A stretch of 64,000 bases of DNA from Pseudomonas sp. ACN8 (GTDB lineage Bacteria > Pseudomonadota > Gammaproteobacteria > Pseudomonadales > Pseudomonadaceae): positions 22,672-86,671 of the forward strand of contig NZ_MRCS01000030.1 in NCBI RefSeq assembly GCF_002303925.1, given 5' to 3'. Position numbers and translations under genes: made by a program. Positions 46,521 through 54,183 of this stretch are shown piece by piece. The notes beneath the pieces were generated by a model, which was not told the DNA's origin, ran no database searches, and worked only from the letters and a program-made list of their open reading frames with translations. The stretch's first letter is position 1. Each line of letters begins with the position of its first letter.

Positions 46521-46861
46521 ATAGAGGACATAAAAGTTCTTAACAACTTCTGTCTAACTGCGTCCGAGTGGTTAGCCTTCGCCGGGTTTTAAATTCCTTT
46601 TTCCCCGGCAACTCTTTCTAAGACTCTGTGCCAGCAGCCTCTTAGACCATTTGCCAACTTTTTCAGAATGAGTTTCCACTTCCCGCTAGTGAAGGGCAAT
46701 GTACTAGCAACTTATTCCCCTACTGCCGCCTACAGACTTTAACCAGTTTGCTTATCTGCTTTTTCAAACTCTGGTTATGGTAATAGGCAAACTATTTGTG
46801 TGTTGTGAATTGTCATTGGGAAATGACAACAAGGTTATGGGCCAGAAATGGCCCATTTTTT
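46521..46861 (+). ncRNA. Candidate structured non-coding RNA (~340 nt) of the mobile element
   Basis: Transcribed from a strong promoter and ended by a textbook terminator, with no convincing ORF inside. A row of stems can be read directly: AAGTT/AACTT (46534/46545), CTAAC/GTTAG (46554/46571), GCCGGG/CCCGGC (46581/46604), CTAAGA/TCTTAG (46618/46640), GCTAGT/ACTAGC (46685/46703), AACCAGTTTG with CAAAC-TC-TGGTT (46741/46765), an alternative partner GTTTGC/GCAAAC (46746/46787) that competes with or knots through the last, TTGTCATT-GGGA-AATGACAA (46810-46829) and the terminator. Two of the loops are GNRA tetraloops. A 24-codon frame at 46669 lacks an RBS. I cannot match it to a known RNA family. 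Confidence 0.6.
46837..46861 (+). terminator. Intrinsic terminator of the candidate RNA
   Basis: ATGGGCCA-GAAA-TGGCCCAT followed by TTTTT; eight perfect pairs and a GAAA tetraloop. Confidence 0.92.
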
Positions 46862-46966
46862 CATCCCGCATAAAGTAAACGCCACTTCCTGAATAGCCCC
46901 ACCCCAGAATACCCAAACCCCACAAACTCTGAAATCCTACAATCCAATAATTATGGAGGTAAAGCC

Positions 46967-47113
46967 GTGCAAGCTACCACCCGAAACTGTGAGTGCTGCG
47001 GCGCTCCATTCATCACACTAACCGCTAAAGGTAAGTCTTGTTCAAGACGCTGCCAACGCATTCTAACGAAAAAGAAAAAGAAGGAGACAAAAAACAATGC
47101 CAGCCAAGACTGA
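46967..47113 (+). CDS. Small zinc-ribbon protein 1
   Basis: 48 aa, GTG start after GGAGG at 46955-46959. Two Cys pairs (NCECCGAPF and CSRRC) in a treble-clef spacing, then a Lys-rich tail. Its 3' end overlaps the start of the next gene by 17 bp in another frame. Such mini zinc fingers occur in phages and small replicons as DNA-binding regulators or as structural adaptors; the function is unknown. Confidence 0.6.
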   Translation: MQATTRNCECCGAPFITLTAKGKSCSRRCQRILTKKKKKETKNNASQD

Positions 47114-47252
47114 AACCTGTGGTTATTGCCTCAGACGTTACACGGCGTTTACATGCCGCAGCCAATACTGTCACGAGTATTGTCGTAAAGCAGCCGCTAG
47201 AAAGCGAAAGCGAGAAGCAGCAACCCAACTACCCCCACAACACTACCAATAA
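47097..47252 (+). CDS. Small zinc-ribbon protein 2
   Basis: 51 aa, ATG at 47097 preceded by AAGGAG. TCGYC...CRSQYCHEYC gives a four-Cys metal site; a strongly basic stretch (RKAAARKRKREAA) follows. Same layout as the preceding gene (Cys pair, ~14 residues, Cys pair, basic tail), so the two probably arose by duplication. Likely nucleic-acid binding. Confidence 0.6.
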   Translation: MPAKTETCGYCLRRYTAFTCRSQYCHEYCRKAAARKRKREAATQLPPQHYQ

Positions 47253-47269
47253 GGAACTTACCTTCCCAT

Positions 47270-47498
47270 GATTCATATCGAAAACCTCACAATCAATATC
47301 AACATCCAAACCCCTACGATCATCGCAGGCAAGACCAGCGAACAACAGGCAGCTGAATATAGAGAACGTATTCAAGCTGAAGACGATACAAAAGCCGGTG
47401 CTATCAAACGAATGGTTTACCGTCAGCGTCTAGCTGATTGGGCACGTAGTCGCTTTGGTGATGACGTTGCAAATACTATCCTTGGAGGTAGTTACTAA
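47270..47498 (+). CDS. Small hypothetical protein of the element
   Basis: 76 aa (MIHIENLTININIQTPTIIA...). A beta-like N-terminus followed by a charged helical part (EQQAAEYRERIQAEDDTKAG) and RLADWARSRFGDD. No family recognised. Its stop overlaps the next start (TAATG), pointing to translational coupling. Confidence 0.6.
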
Positions 47499-47617
47499 TG
47501 CTGATGATTCCAGCCTGTGCAACACTTGCACTTTGCTTGGCGAGTGCATTGATTGGAGCCGGAATTACCGGCCATATCATTCTTTCCAAACCAACCCACA
47601 CAACCCAAACCAATTAA
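47498..47617 (+). CDS. Single-helix membrane microprotein
   Basis: 39 aa. MLMIPACATLALCLASALIG followed by AGITGHIIL is one hydrophobic helix, then a short polar Thr-rich tail. RBS GGAGG 9 bases upstream inside the preceding gene, with which it overlaps by one base. Function unknown; holin-like or regulatory membrane peptides have this form. Confidence 0.55.
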   Translation: MLMIPACATLALCLASALIGAGITGHIILSKPTHTTQTN

Positions 47618-47631
47618 TAGGAGATTTACAA

Positions 47632-48207
47632 ATGACAAGTTTCAACCAAGCAACTCTGGACGCTCTCAAAGCAGAAGCCACAGCCAATTACAAAAATCGT
47701 ATTGACGGATACGATGCATATGCAACTACCTGCCCAAAGACACTACGAGCCATTCCGGGATGGGTTGTCGGTGCTGACGTAATGGCTACAGTCGTATATC
47801 AAAGTGAGCTTATCCCAACTTACATCGATTACGCCGCTAAAGGTTACGTTTACAAAGATACTATCCCAATGGTTGGCAGCAGTGCTCAAATCCTTCTTAC
47901 AAAACCAGAGAAACCAGTAGATTTGGATGGTGCTGAAGTTCGCGTACAGGGCGTCCAATATCAGAGTGATGACATTGTAAAAATCCATGGAGAAGTTGAA
48001 GCCAAGTATCGTGGCGAGTGCGAAGCCAAGGATATCGCAGCAACTCAAGCGGAGAAGGATCGTATTTACGCTGAAGCTCTTGCGGAGGTCGAAGTTGAAG
48101 AACAAGCCGCACTAGCTGATAAAGCCGCTGCTCGTGCAGCACAGATTCAAGCTCGTATTGCTGAAAAGGTAACAGTTAAACCAGCAACCAAGCGAACTGC
48201 CAAGTAA
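47632..48207 (+). CDS. Unknown protein with charged Ala-rich C-terminal coiled coil
   Basis: 191 aa, RBS AGGAG. Residues 1-110 look globular (TLRAIPGWVVGADVMATVVY, YVYKDTIPMVGSSAQILLTK); 120-180 are an Ala/Glu/Lys helix (EKDRIYAEALAEVEVEEQAA) and the end is basic. No family recognised. It is part of the plus-strand run of small genes that leads to the tape-measure gene. Confidence 0.6.
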   Translation: MTSFNQATLDALKAEATANYKNRIDGYDAYATTCPKTLRAIPGWVVGADVMATVVYQSELIPTYIDYAAKGYVYKDTIPMVGSSAQILLTKPEKPVDLDGAEVRVQGVQYQSDDIVKIHGEVEAKYRGECEAKDIAATQAEKDRIYAEALAEVEVEEQAALADKAAARAAQIQARIAEKVTVKPATKRTAK

Positions 48208-48217
48208 TATATCCTTC

Positions 48218-48232
48218 GGGGGCATCGCCCCC
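48218..48232. other. Intergenic hairpin GGGGGC-ATC-GCCCCC
   Basis: Six-pair stem right after the 191-aa gene. No T-run. A similar hairpin (GGGGG-AACG-CCCCC) occurs at 56936-56949 in the same element. Confidence 0.6.
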
Positions 48233-48290
48233 AACCACTTCCCGTATCGCATACAACACCATACCACCTAATTACCAAGGAGATATTCCC

Positions 48291-48506
48291 GTGCAAGCAA
48301 CTTACCTCAAGCAACAACAAGCCGAACTACTGGCATTCATCTTCGCCCTTTGCTCTGACGACCCTAATCAAAAACTTATTGGAGAACTTGGAGCATTCGA
48401 ATTAATGAAAGAATTGAATGAATCCGTGCTTAACCACGCAGTTGATTGTTATTCGATCCTCAAATCCAAAACCGAGACCTACACAAAGGAGGCCATTAAT
48501 GACTAA
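48291..48506 (+). CDS. Small hypothetical protein of the element
   Basis: 71 aa, GTG start after AAGGAGA. Helical (LKQQQAELLAFIFALCSDDP, ELGAFELMKELNESVLNHAV). No family recognised. Stop overlaps the next start by eight bases. Confidence 0.55.
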   Translation: MQATYLKQQQAELLAFIFALCSDDPNQKLIGELGAFELMKELNESVLNHAVDCYSILKSKTETYTKEAIND

Positions 48507-48945
48507 AGAATTCAAACGACAATCCAACCGCCATCTTCACGCACTCTACGAAAGTGGAACGCAATACAGTATCTACCTTGTAGGACCAAGAGTGGATATC
48601 GTTAAGCTCCCTCGATTCTTTCGACGCTTTCTAAAGCAGAGATTGGGCATGCGTCCTAAGTTTCATCTATTTTGGTTCAATACGAATCGTGGTCTGTGCA
48701 TTGCTATTAGTTCCACAATGCCTGTACGCAGAATCACTGAAGACTTCTACACTGACGCGGTAAGACTCGGTCATATTGAAGGAGCCCACCAACTCTACAT
48801 TGGTGGCAATAAGACAACACTAACGACGACATTTGCAACCATCACAAACCAATACCAACCACAGTTTGGAGTTCGTACATTTGGCGGGAGCGTAGTAAGT
48901 CCTACAGCAGACCAGACCGCCGCTAGATCGCTGGCAAAGAGATAA
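48499..48945 (+). CDS. Hypothetical basic protein of the element
   Basis: 148 aa, ATG at 48499 with AAGGAGG upstream. Basic and rich in aromatic residues (LPRFFRRFLKQRLGMRPKFH LFWFNTNRG, in two parts). It precedes the tape-measure gene by 5 bp, so in a phage-like order it would be a tail assembly protein, but sequence gives no support. Confidence 0.55.
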   Translation: MTKEFKRQSNRHLHALYESGTQYSIYLVGPRVDIVKLPRFFRRFLKQRLGMRPKFHLFWFNTNRGLCIAISSTMPVRRITEDFYTDAVRLGHIEGAHQLYIGGNKTTLTTTFATITNQYQPQFGVRTFGGSVVSPTADQTAARSLAKR

Positions 48946-48950
48946 TCACA

Positions 48951-51320
48951 ATGAATGTAAATGAAGAAATCGCACGGCTAACGGGCAAGCTAGTATTTGA
49001 AGTTAACAGCGCCCCGCTACAACGCTTCCAAGCCTTGATGGCTCGCAGCACACAACACATGGCAAAGATGGGAGCTGAGTACAACAAGCTTGCTGCCTCC
49101 ATGAACAAATCTTTGAAGATAAAGGTTGATACAACTGCACTCGACAAGGCCAAGGCCAAACTAGACAACGCTATGAGCCGCGAGCATCGAGCGGAAGTTG
49201 CTCTAGGCAATCAGAAACGTACAACTTTCGCTGCTGAGCTATCACAACAGAAGTTGACGTATGCAGGAACAAAACAGCAAGCAGGTCTTGTATCTGGCCT
49301 TCTAAAGTCCCAGCAGGAAGGCGCTGTAGTGGCCGCTAAGGCTCACGCTGTACAGATGCGAGCCAAAGGGATGACCAAGCAACAGTTCGCCTCCCAGAAC
49401 GCTCTAACGGCCTCCCTTGCCAAGCAGGCCAGGCTAGAGGCAATTGCCGCCAAGACTCGTGCAACTACCCAAAAGGCTAACAACGCACACCTGAAGTCGA
49501 TGACCCAGATTCAACGTATTCAGCAGGTGATGAACCAAGCACAGACGACAGCCCAACAGCGTGCAGCAAAGCACACCGTACAGTTGGCAAGTTTGCAGCA
49601 GGCGAACGCCAACAAGGTAACTAACCAAGCTCAGAAAGATCAGAAGTTTCAATGGCAGATGGCGCGTCAACAACAGTGGCAAGCCAACCAGAACGCCAGA
49701 AACTCTCAAAGCTCCAGCGGCTTTGGTGCAATGGGCGGCCTGATGGCTCTAGGCGGTATCGGTGCTGTAGTTGGTGGCCTTACTGCCGCTATCGGTGCTC
49801 TCAACAATCGAATGAAAGAACGTCAAGAAGGTGTGCAAGAGGCTCAAGGCTTTAACAACACATTTATGTCGATCAGCAATAACCCTGAGATTGTAAAGGC
49901 TTACCGTGATTCGTTCATTCGCTCACAGAACGAGAACGGCGGAACAATTGACACCGATACAGCCAAGGACTTCAGAACCCTAGCAATCAACATGGCAGCC
50001 GCTGGCAAGACGCTTGATCAGATCACCGATACTTGGAACGTGCGTCAACAAGCGTTCTCCGTTGCTGGGACTAGCAAAGAAGACAACAAGGAGTTGAATA
50101 AGCAACTTGGTCAAATGGCGTCTGATGGTACTGGCGCTGCAAGTGACGCCAACATTATCAACGACAGAGCGCCCATGCTCACACCTTACGTTGTCCGTGA
50201 GTACATGGCCGAAAAAGGTATCACCGATTATCAGAAAGGACTTGGTGCGTACAACAAAGACCTGAAGGGCGGAAAAGGCGTCAAATACGCTTGGTATGAC
50301 AACGCAATGCGAAAGCTCGTCAAAGACAATGGTGAGTCGCTTGAACGCAACCGCAATAGCGTAGCCACTGCCCAACAGCGAGCTGATAACCAAGCTTACT
50401 TGAATACGAATAACATCAACTCTGATGCTGAACTATCTCAAGTAATCAAGGATAGGATTCAGGCAGAGCGTGAATTGAACGAAGCAATGCAGCCGCTCAA
50501 GACCTCCCTTGCACAATTCGATATTGCTCTTACAGGTGTAATGACTGGCGCTCTTCGCATGATGGCGAACAAGAACGCTGATGGTAGCGAGAAGAGCGAT
50601 CAACAGAAGACGCAGGAAAGTCTGACAACGGCAGATGTGCCAGTATCTCTAAGCATGGTTGGCACACACGACTATTCCAATGTTGATGGCAACTCCCAAC
50701 ATCAGGGCGGTCCTATTGGCGGCTTCTACAACTGGCTATTCAACGTCAAAGACAACCGAGAAAGCGACAAGAAGCAAGCTGGCGATTTAGTCAATCAACC
50801 CCCCGATATCTGGAATCAGAAAGAGACGCCATTCAATCAAGCTGTAATGCCGGGGTTCATGCCACAACTTGGACTCAACATGGAGGAGTGGCAGAAGCAG
50901 GCAGGAGATTGGTCGAAACTTACTCCAAATATCAATGACGAGAAAGAGACGCCGTATCGTCAGGCCATAGCCCCAGGATTCTTGCCAAAACTTGAAATCA
51001 ACATGGATAACTTCCTGAAGAATGCCGAAGCATTCAACCGAGTGCAAGAAACTAATACGGCTGTTAACTTCGCAACCCAACCACCCGTTGGCGTAATGGC
51101 ACCAGCCACTATTACCAACGCCCCTGTCGTCAATATTGAAGGTGCCAAGATCAATATTGAACTTCACGGCAAAGCAACCGAAGAAGACAGTGCTTTGGTC
51201 ATGACTCACGTTACTCAAGAACTTGATAAACGAGACGCCAATATTCCACAACTGGTAGACCGTGCATTGAGCAACATGATTGGGAATTCCCGCTCCATGC
51301 AATCGCAAGTTCGTCAATAA
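48951..51320 (+). CDS. Tail tape-measure-like protein
   Basis: 789 aa. Residues 1-55 (IARLTGKLVFEVNSAPLQRF) and a long Gln/Ala/Lys coiled coil to ~250 are followed by a Gly-rich hydrophobic segment (257-284) and a region at ~295-480 that resembles the 'tape measure domain' of tailed phages (for example ELNKQLGQMASDGTGAASDA). The C-terminal third contains a 41-residue period: KETPF-NQAVMPGFMPQLGLNM at ~624 and KETPY-RQAIAPGFLPKLEINM at ~665. Tape-measure proteins set tail length and exit with the DNA at injection. No other tail gene is present here, which is unusual. A generic membrane-spanning coiled-coil protein is the alternative. Confidence 0.65.
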   Translation: MNVNEEIARLTGKLVFEVNSAPLQRFQALMARSTQHMAKMGAEYNKLAASMNKSLKIKVDTTALDKAKAKLDNAMSREHRAEVALGNQKRTTFAAELSQQKLTYAGTKQQAGLVSGLLKSQQEGAVVAAKAHAVQMRAKGMTKQQFASQNALTASLAKQARLEAIAAKTRATTQKANNAHLKSMTQIQRIQQVMNQAQTTAQQRAAKHTVQLASLQQANANKVTNQAQKDQKFQWQMARQQQWQANQNARNSQSSSGFGAMGGLMALGGIGAVVGGLTAAIGALNNRMKERQEGVQEAQGFNNTFMSISNNPEIVKAYRDSFIRSQNENGGTIDTDTAKDFRTLAINMAAAGKTLDQITDTWNVRQQAFSVAGTSKEDNKELNKQLGQMASDGTGAASDANIINDRAPMLTPYVVREYMAEKGITDYQKGLGAYNKDLKGGKGVKYAWYDNAMRKLVKDNGESLERNRNSVATAQQRADNQAYLNTNNINSDAELSQVIKDRIQAERELNEAMQPLKTSLAQFDIALTGVMTGALRMMANKNADGSEKSDQQKTQESLTTADVPVSLSMVGTHDYSNVDGNSQHQGGPIGGFYNWLFNVKDNRESDKKQAGDLVNQPPDIWNQKETPFNQAVMPGFMPQLGLNMEEWQKQAGDWSKLTPNINDEKETPYRQAIAPGFLPKLEINMDNFLKNAEAFNRVQETNTAVNFATQPPVGVMAPATITNAPVVNIEGAKINIELHGKATEEDSALVMTHVTQELDKRDANIPQLVDRALSNMIGNSRSMQSQVRQ

Positions 51321-51371
51321 GGGGAGAGGCTTTGGCCTCTCGCCCTACCCCACCAAAGGAGCCCACCCCCA

Positions 51372-51725
51372 ATGGCCGATATCAACATCGGAAAGGGTTG
51401 GTTGGGAACCTTCTTATTCTTTATCCTTTTAAGTTTGGCAATCGGCATCTTCAATACTTCGCAAATATCGAATGGCGATTCTCACACATTAAAAGAATCA
51501 ACATCCTACACGGATCGTAGAATGGCAGAGCAGAAAGTATACGTTGATCAAAGATCGCTTGAACTTCGAGAGGAATACTTAGGCATTGCTCGTCAGCAAT
51601 CCACAACCAACCGTTACCTAATCTTCTTATCTTGCACAACAAAGAAGACAACGAGCGAATGCAAGCAAGAACAAGAAGAACTTGACCAACTCCAACTTGA
51701 AAGTCAGCAACTACCAAACCAATAA
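51372..51725 (+). CDS. Membrane-anchored coiled-coil protein
   Basis: 117 aa, RBS AAGGAG. One N-terminal membrane helix (GWLGTFLFFILLSLAIGIFN), then a charged helix (RRMAEQKVYVDQRSLELREE) and a second (KQEQEELDQLQLESQQ). The layout recalls inner-membrane spanins or phage superinfection proteins; no family recognised. Follows the tape-measure gene after a GAGAGGC/GCCTCTC hairpin. Confidence 0.55.
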   Translation: MADINIGKGWLGTFLFFILLSLAIGIFNTSQISNGDSHTLKESTSYTDRRMAEQKVYVDQRSLELREEYLGIARQQSTTNRYLIFLSCTTKKTTSECKQEQEELDQLQLESQQLPNQ

Positions 51726-51740
51726 CACAAGGAAACCAAT

Positions 51741-51983
51741 ATGAATATCCGCAAGCAACTGCTCACCAACCACTTCCCTGAAGAAGTAACAGAAGCAATC
51801 TTGAAGACTGCTGAAGACCTTTCAGCAGATCAATTCTACACCATGTACAAGTTCTTGATGGCAGAGAAAGCAAGCATTACCGAAATTTACAAGCGAGCCC
51901 TTGAAGAAGACGCTCAAACCGCAATCAAAGACGGCTACGACATCACTACACAAATTCTTGAAGCGAAGTACGGTAAGAAATAA
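51741..51983 (+). CDS. Small acidic helical protein
   Basis: 80 aa, RBS AAGGAAA. Entirely helical and acidic (FPEEVTEAILKTAEDLSADQ). Shares one base with the next gene (TAATG). No family recognised. Confidence 0.55.
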   Translation: MNIRKQLLTNHFPEEVTEAILKTAEDLSADQFYTMYKFLMAEKASITEIYKRALEEDAQTAIKDGYDITTQILEAKYGKK

Positions 51984-52195
51984 TGGCTAAACCAATACTT
52001 TCCTTGAAGAAGAAGCCAATCGTTGAATTGAAAACTGAAGAGACACTCGCCAGTGATATCACGGTCAATCCTCTGACAATCGTTGAAGTTGTTGAATGGG
52101 ACTACACGCCAGAAGAAGACTTTCAACCGCGTCAACGTAAACGCCGTAAAGACAGGCATGTTGAGCAATATCGTAAAGAGGCCAGATGGCAGTGA
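51983..52195 (+). CDS. Small hypothetical protein
   Basis: 70 aa. Short N-terminal strand (KPILSLKKKPIVELKTEE) and a strongly basic C-terminus (RQRKRRKDRHVEQYRKEA). Coupled to both neighbours by overlap. No family recognised. Confidence 0.5.
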   Translation: MAKPILSLKKKPIVELKTEETLASDITVNPLTIVEVVEWDYTPEEDFQPRQRKRRKDRHVEQYRKEARWQ

Positions 52196-52449
52196 GGAAT
52201 TACAATACATATGATATGTACGGGCTCCTACAAGGGCTTCTAGACGCTCTTGGCAAGCACGCCAATGCTATCCCGCTGCAAGTGCGTGCAGACCTCGCTA
52301 CAGCGTTTATACGGGCTCTCCCAGAGCATGCTGAAGATATACAAATTGAAGCCACACAACGCGAGCCAATTCAACAACGGAGAGTGTACAGAGAACCAAA
52401 TCCTGTAGCACCAGAACTCTCCCCACTCGGTGCATTCATCGCACACTAA
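52186..52449 (+). CDS. Small hypothetical protein
   Basis: 87 aa, overlaps the previous gene by 10 bp. Helical core (GLLQGLLDALGKHANAIPLQ, DLATAFIRALPEHAEDIQIE). No family recognised. Confidence 0.5.
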   Translation: MAVRNYNTYDMYGLLQGLLDALGKHANAIPLQVRADLATAFIRALPEHAEDIQIEATQREPIQQRRVYREPNPVAPELSPLGAFIAH

Positions 52450-52477
52450 CGAAGCCACGCCCTGTGGCTACCCTCTT

Positions 52478-52538
52478 GGCAATACCTCCTGACTCTTCCC
52501 CACATCACACAAAGCTAGTGGTACGTCTCCGTATTGCC
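52478..52538. repeat. Inverted repeat in the leader of the HNH gene
   Basis: GGCAATAC (52478-52485) and GTATTGCC (52531-52538) are perfect complements 45 nt apart, 30 bp before the HNH start codon. A smaller hairpin (CCAC/GTGG) lies just upstream. Confidence 0.55.
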
Positions 52539-52567
52539 TTCTACTTCCCATAGAAGGAATAACAAAA

Positions 52568-53212
52568 ATGAAATCCAGATTTAACAACCCAACAACCGAT
52601 ACCAACTCTTTCCACCCATCTGACGTGTACTTCACTCTTGAGCATATCAAGTGCATTACCGGCGATGAAAGATGGAGAACCATTCCAGACTTCACCAGAT
52701 ACGAAGCCTCTACAGGCGGACGTATACGCGATACGCACACTTGCGAAATCGTGCAACAGAACTTCAACCCGAAGCAACAGTATTACCGCGTAACTCTTAC
52801 AGGTGACGATGGCAAGCGTGGAAACCAGTTTGTTCACCGCATGGTTGCAAAAGCCTTCTCTTGGGCTCGCCCACTAAAACAGGGAGACGGCTGGTTTGTA
52901 GATCACGTCAATCACAACGGTGAGGACAATCGCCCTTGCAACCTCCGCGCAATCTCTGCTGCTGCTAATGCCAACAACAAACGCCATCAAACTCGACACT
53001 GGTACGAAGAACTCTTGCTCACCATTCCACTGATTTTTGCTAGACGCTACGGAGTCAGAATTTCACTCAAAGGAAAGACTTTGCCAGCGTATACAAAAGT
53101 TTTGAATGCAATAAAACAGTTCCCAGACCACCCAATCGAGCACGCGTTCATTGTATCTGAATGCTCCGTCGGCATGCCCCATCTAACCCACCCAGAATAT
53201 CTAATCGCTTAA
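52568..53212 (+). CDS. NUMOD4/HNH homing-type endonuclease
   Basis: 214 aa. A NUMOD4 DNA-binding motif (ERWRTIPDFTRYEASTGGRI, residues ~34-53) is followed by an HNH_3 nuclease core (QFVHRMVAKAF...WFVDHVNHNGEDNRPCNLR, ~88-127) with its His and Asn residues. Such genes are free-standing homing endonucleases in phages; they cut cognate DNA that lacks them and spread themselves. The C-terminal 80 residues are unfamiliar. Codon use is that of the element. Confidence 0.82.
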   Translation: MKSRFNNPTTDTNSFHPSDVYFTLEHIKCITGDERWRTIPDFTRYEASTGGRIRDTHTCEIVQQNFNPKQQYYRVTLTGDDGKRGNQFVHRMVAKAFSWARPLKQGDGWFVDHVNHNGEDNRPCNLRAISAAANANNKRHQTRHWYEELLLTIPLIFARRYGVRISLKGKTLPAYTKVLNAIKQFPDHPIEHAFIVSECSVGMPHLTHPEYLIA

Positions 53213-53229
53213 CACGGAGAACAACAACA

Positions 53230-53916
53230 ATGAATTCAACGCACCAAACTTTCAAGATGGAAATCAACTTTGCAACCGGCGAACTAACCGAGGTTATCCA
53301 CACTTACACAACCACTCAATTCATCGCCCCGACAGACAACCATGAGCAACTTCCGACCGCACAGAAGCCCGTACAAGCGCCGCTGAGCCCAGAGCATATA
53401 AAAGATGCTCTACGACTCAAGGCATCCGCTAACGACGCCCATATCGAAGCACAGAAGCCACCAGCAACCACCGTTGCGGTCCTGCCAGTGAAGCGCGTCA
53501 CACGACCTAAGAAAGTGACGATCAACAAGATCGCGATGCACGTTAGCTTGGCTGACGTAGAAGAAAGATCGAGCAACGGCCAACCACTTCAAAACTGGGT
53601 TGAAGATTACGTCATGGGAGCGTGCTACACCGTCGCCAAGGCGAGCAAGGGCAAGCTGAACGTAAGTCCCGCCCATGTCTTCGCAGCAGTGAAAATGGAT
53701 ATCATCAGCACGGAGTCGGTAGGTGCTGCCTTCAGGAACTCCAAGGGCGAACCACTCGGGAAGACTCAGGTGGCACTGATCGGGCAATGCGCAAGATATG
53801 CCCTGAACGGGATGCAGATGTACCTTGATCGAAATCCTGGCCTGTACGAAGCCTTGCAAGCCGAAGTGGACTTCATCGCCGCTTACAACGAGCAAAAGCA
53901 GGCAGTTGCAGCATAA
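53230..53916 (+). CDS. Unknown protein of the element
   Basis: 228 aa, RBS CGGAGAA. Residues 1-100 are low-complexity (Thr/Pro/Lys) and 100-228 look globular (WVEDYVMGACYTVAKASKGK, SVGAAFRNSKGEPLGKTQVA). GC content rises inside the gene compared with its left neighbours, so it may have come from another source together with the RNA ligase remnant behind it. No family recognised. Confidence 0.6.
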   Translation: MNSTHQTFKMEINFATGELTEVIHTYTTTQFIAPTDNHEQLPTAQKPVQAPLSPEHIKDALRLKASANDAHIEAQKPPATTVAVLPVKRVTRPKKVTINKIAMHVSLADVEERSSNGQPLQNWVEDYVMGACYTVAKASKGKLNVSPAHVFAAVKMDIISTESVGAAFRNSKGEPLGKTQVALIGQCARYALNGMQMYLDRNPGLYEALQAEVDFIAAYNEQKQAVAA

Positions 53917-53963
53917 CGCTGTAACACGTACCTCTGGGTAGCCCACATGCCGTAACGCTCCCT

Positions 53964-54107
53964 GTGGACGTTGCAGCGGCTCTGGCGGATGCTGAAGGCC
54001 CAAGTGGCCTGAAGGGTAAATACCGTGAAGGCTTCGTGTACAAATCGATGGAGCGAGACTTCTCGTTCAAGGTGATTTCGAACGCCTACTTGCTGAAGGA
54101 GGAATAA
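53964..54107 (+). pseudogene. 3' remnant of an RNA ligase gene
   Basis: 47 residues in an open frame without RBS. The end GKYREGFVYKSMERDFSFKV ISNAYLLKEE (in two parts) matches nucleotidyltransferase motif IV (EGxVxKS) and motif V (FSFKVISNxYLLK) at the C-terminal end of phage-type RNA ligases. Motif I with the catalytic Lys is absent upstream; the preceding 47 bp have stops. So this is a truncated ligase, probably joined by deletion or recombination to the 228-aa gene. Confidence 0.6.
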
Positions 54108-54110
54108 AAG

Positions 54111-54137
54111 CTAGACTTGTAGTCTGCACAAGTCTAG
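54111..54137. other. Hairpin CTAGACTTGT/ACAAGTCTAG
   Basis: Ten perfect pairs with a 7-nt loop directly after the remnant; no T-run follows, so termination is uncertain. Confidence 0.6.
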
Positions 54138-54149
54138 AATCTCAGGCAT

Positions 54150-54183
54150 AAAAAGGCCCGCCCCGTTAATTACGGGAGCGGGC
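54150..54183 (-). terminator. Intrinsic terminator for minus-strand transcription
   Basis: On the minus strand GCCCGC...GCGGGC with an inner CCCGT/ACGGG stem is followed by CTTTTTAT. It overlaps the end of the 62-codon minus gene, which supports that gene. Confidence 0.8.

Noticed and set aside
46554..46620. tRNA-like stretch (CGAGTGGTTAG as D-arm)
   Set aside because: No acceptor stem, no T-arm GTTCGA and no anticodon arm can be built; it is part of the candidate structured RNA.
46669..46743. 24-codon frame MSFHFPLVKGNV... inside the candidate RNA
   Set aside because: No RBS, and its sequence is fully used by stems; kept only as a test for the RNA interpretation.
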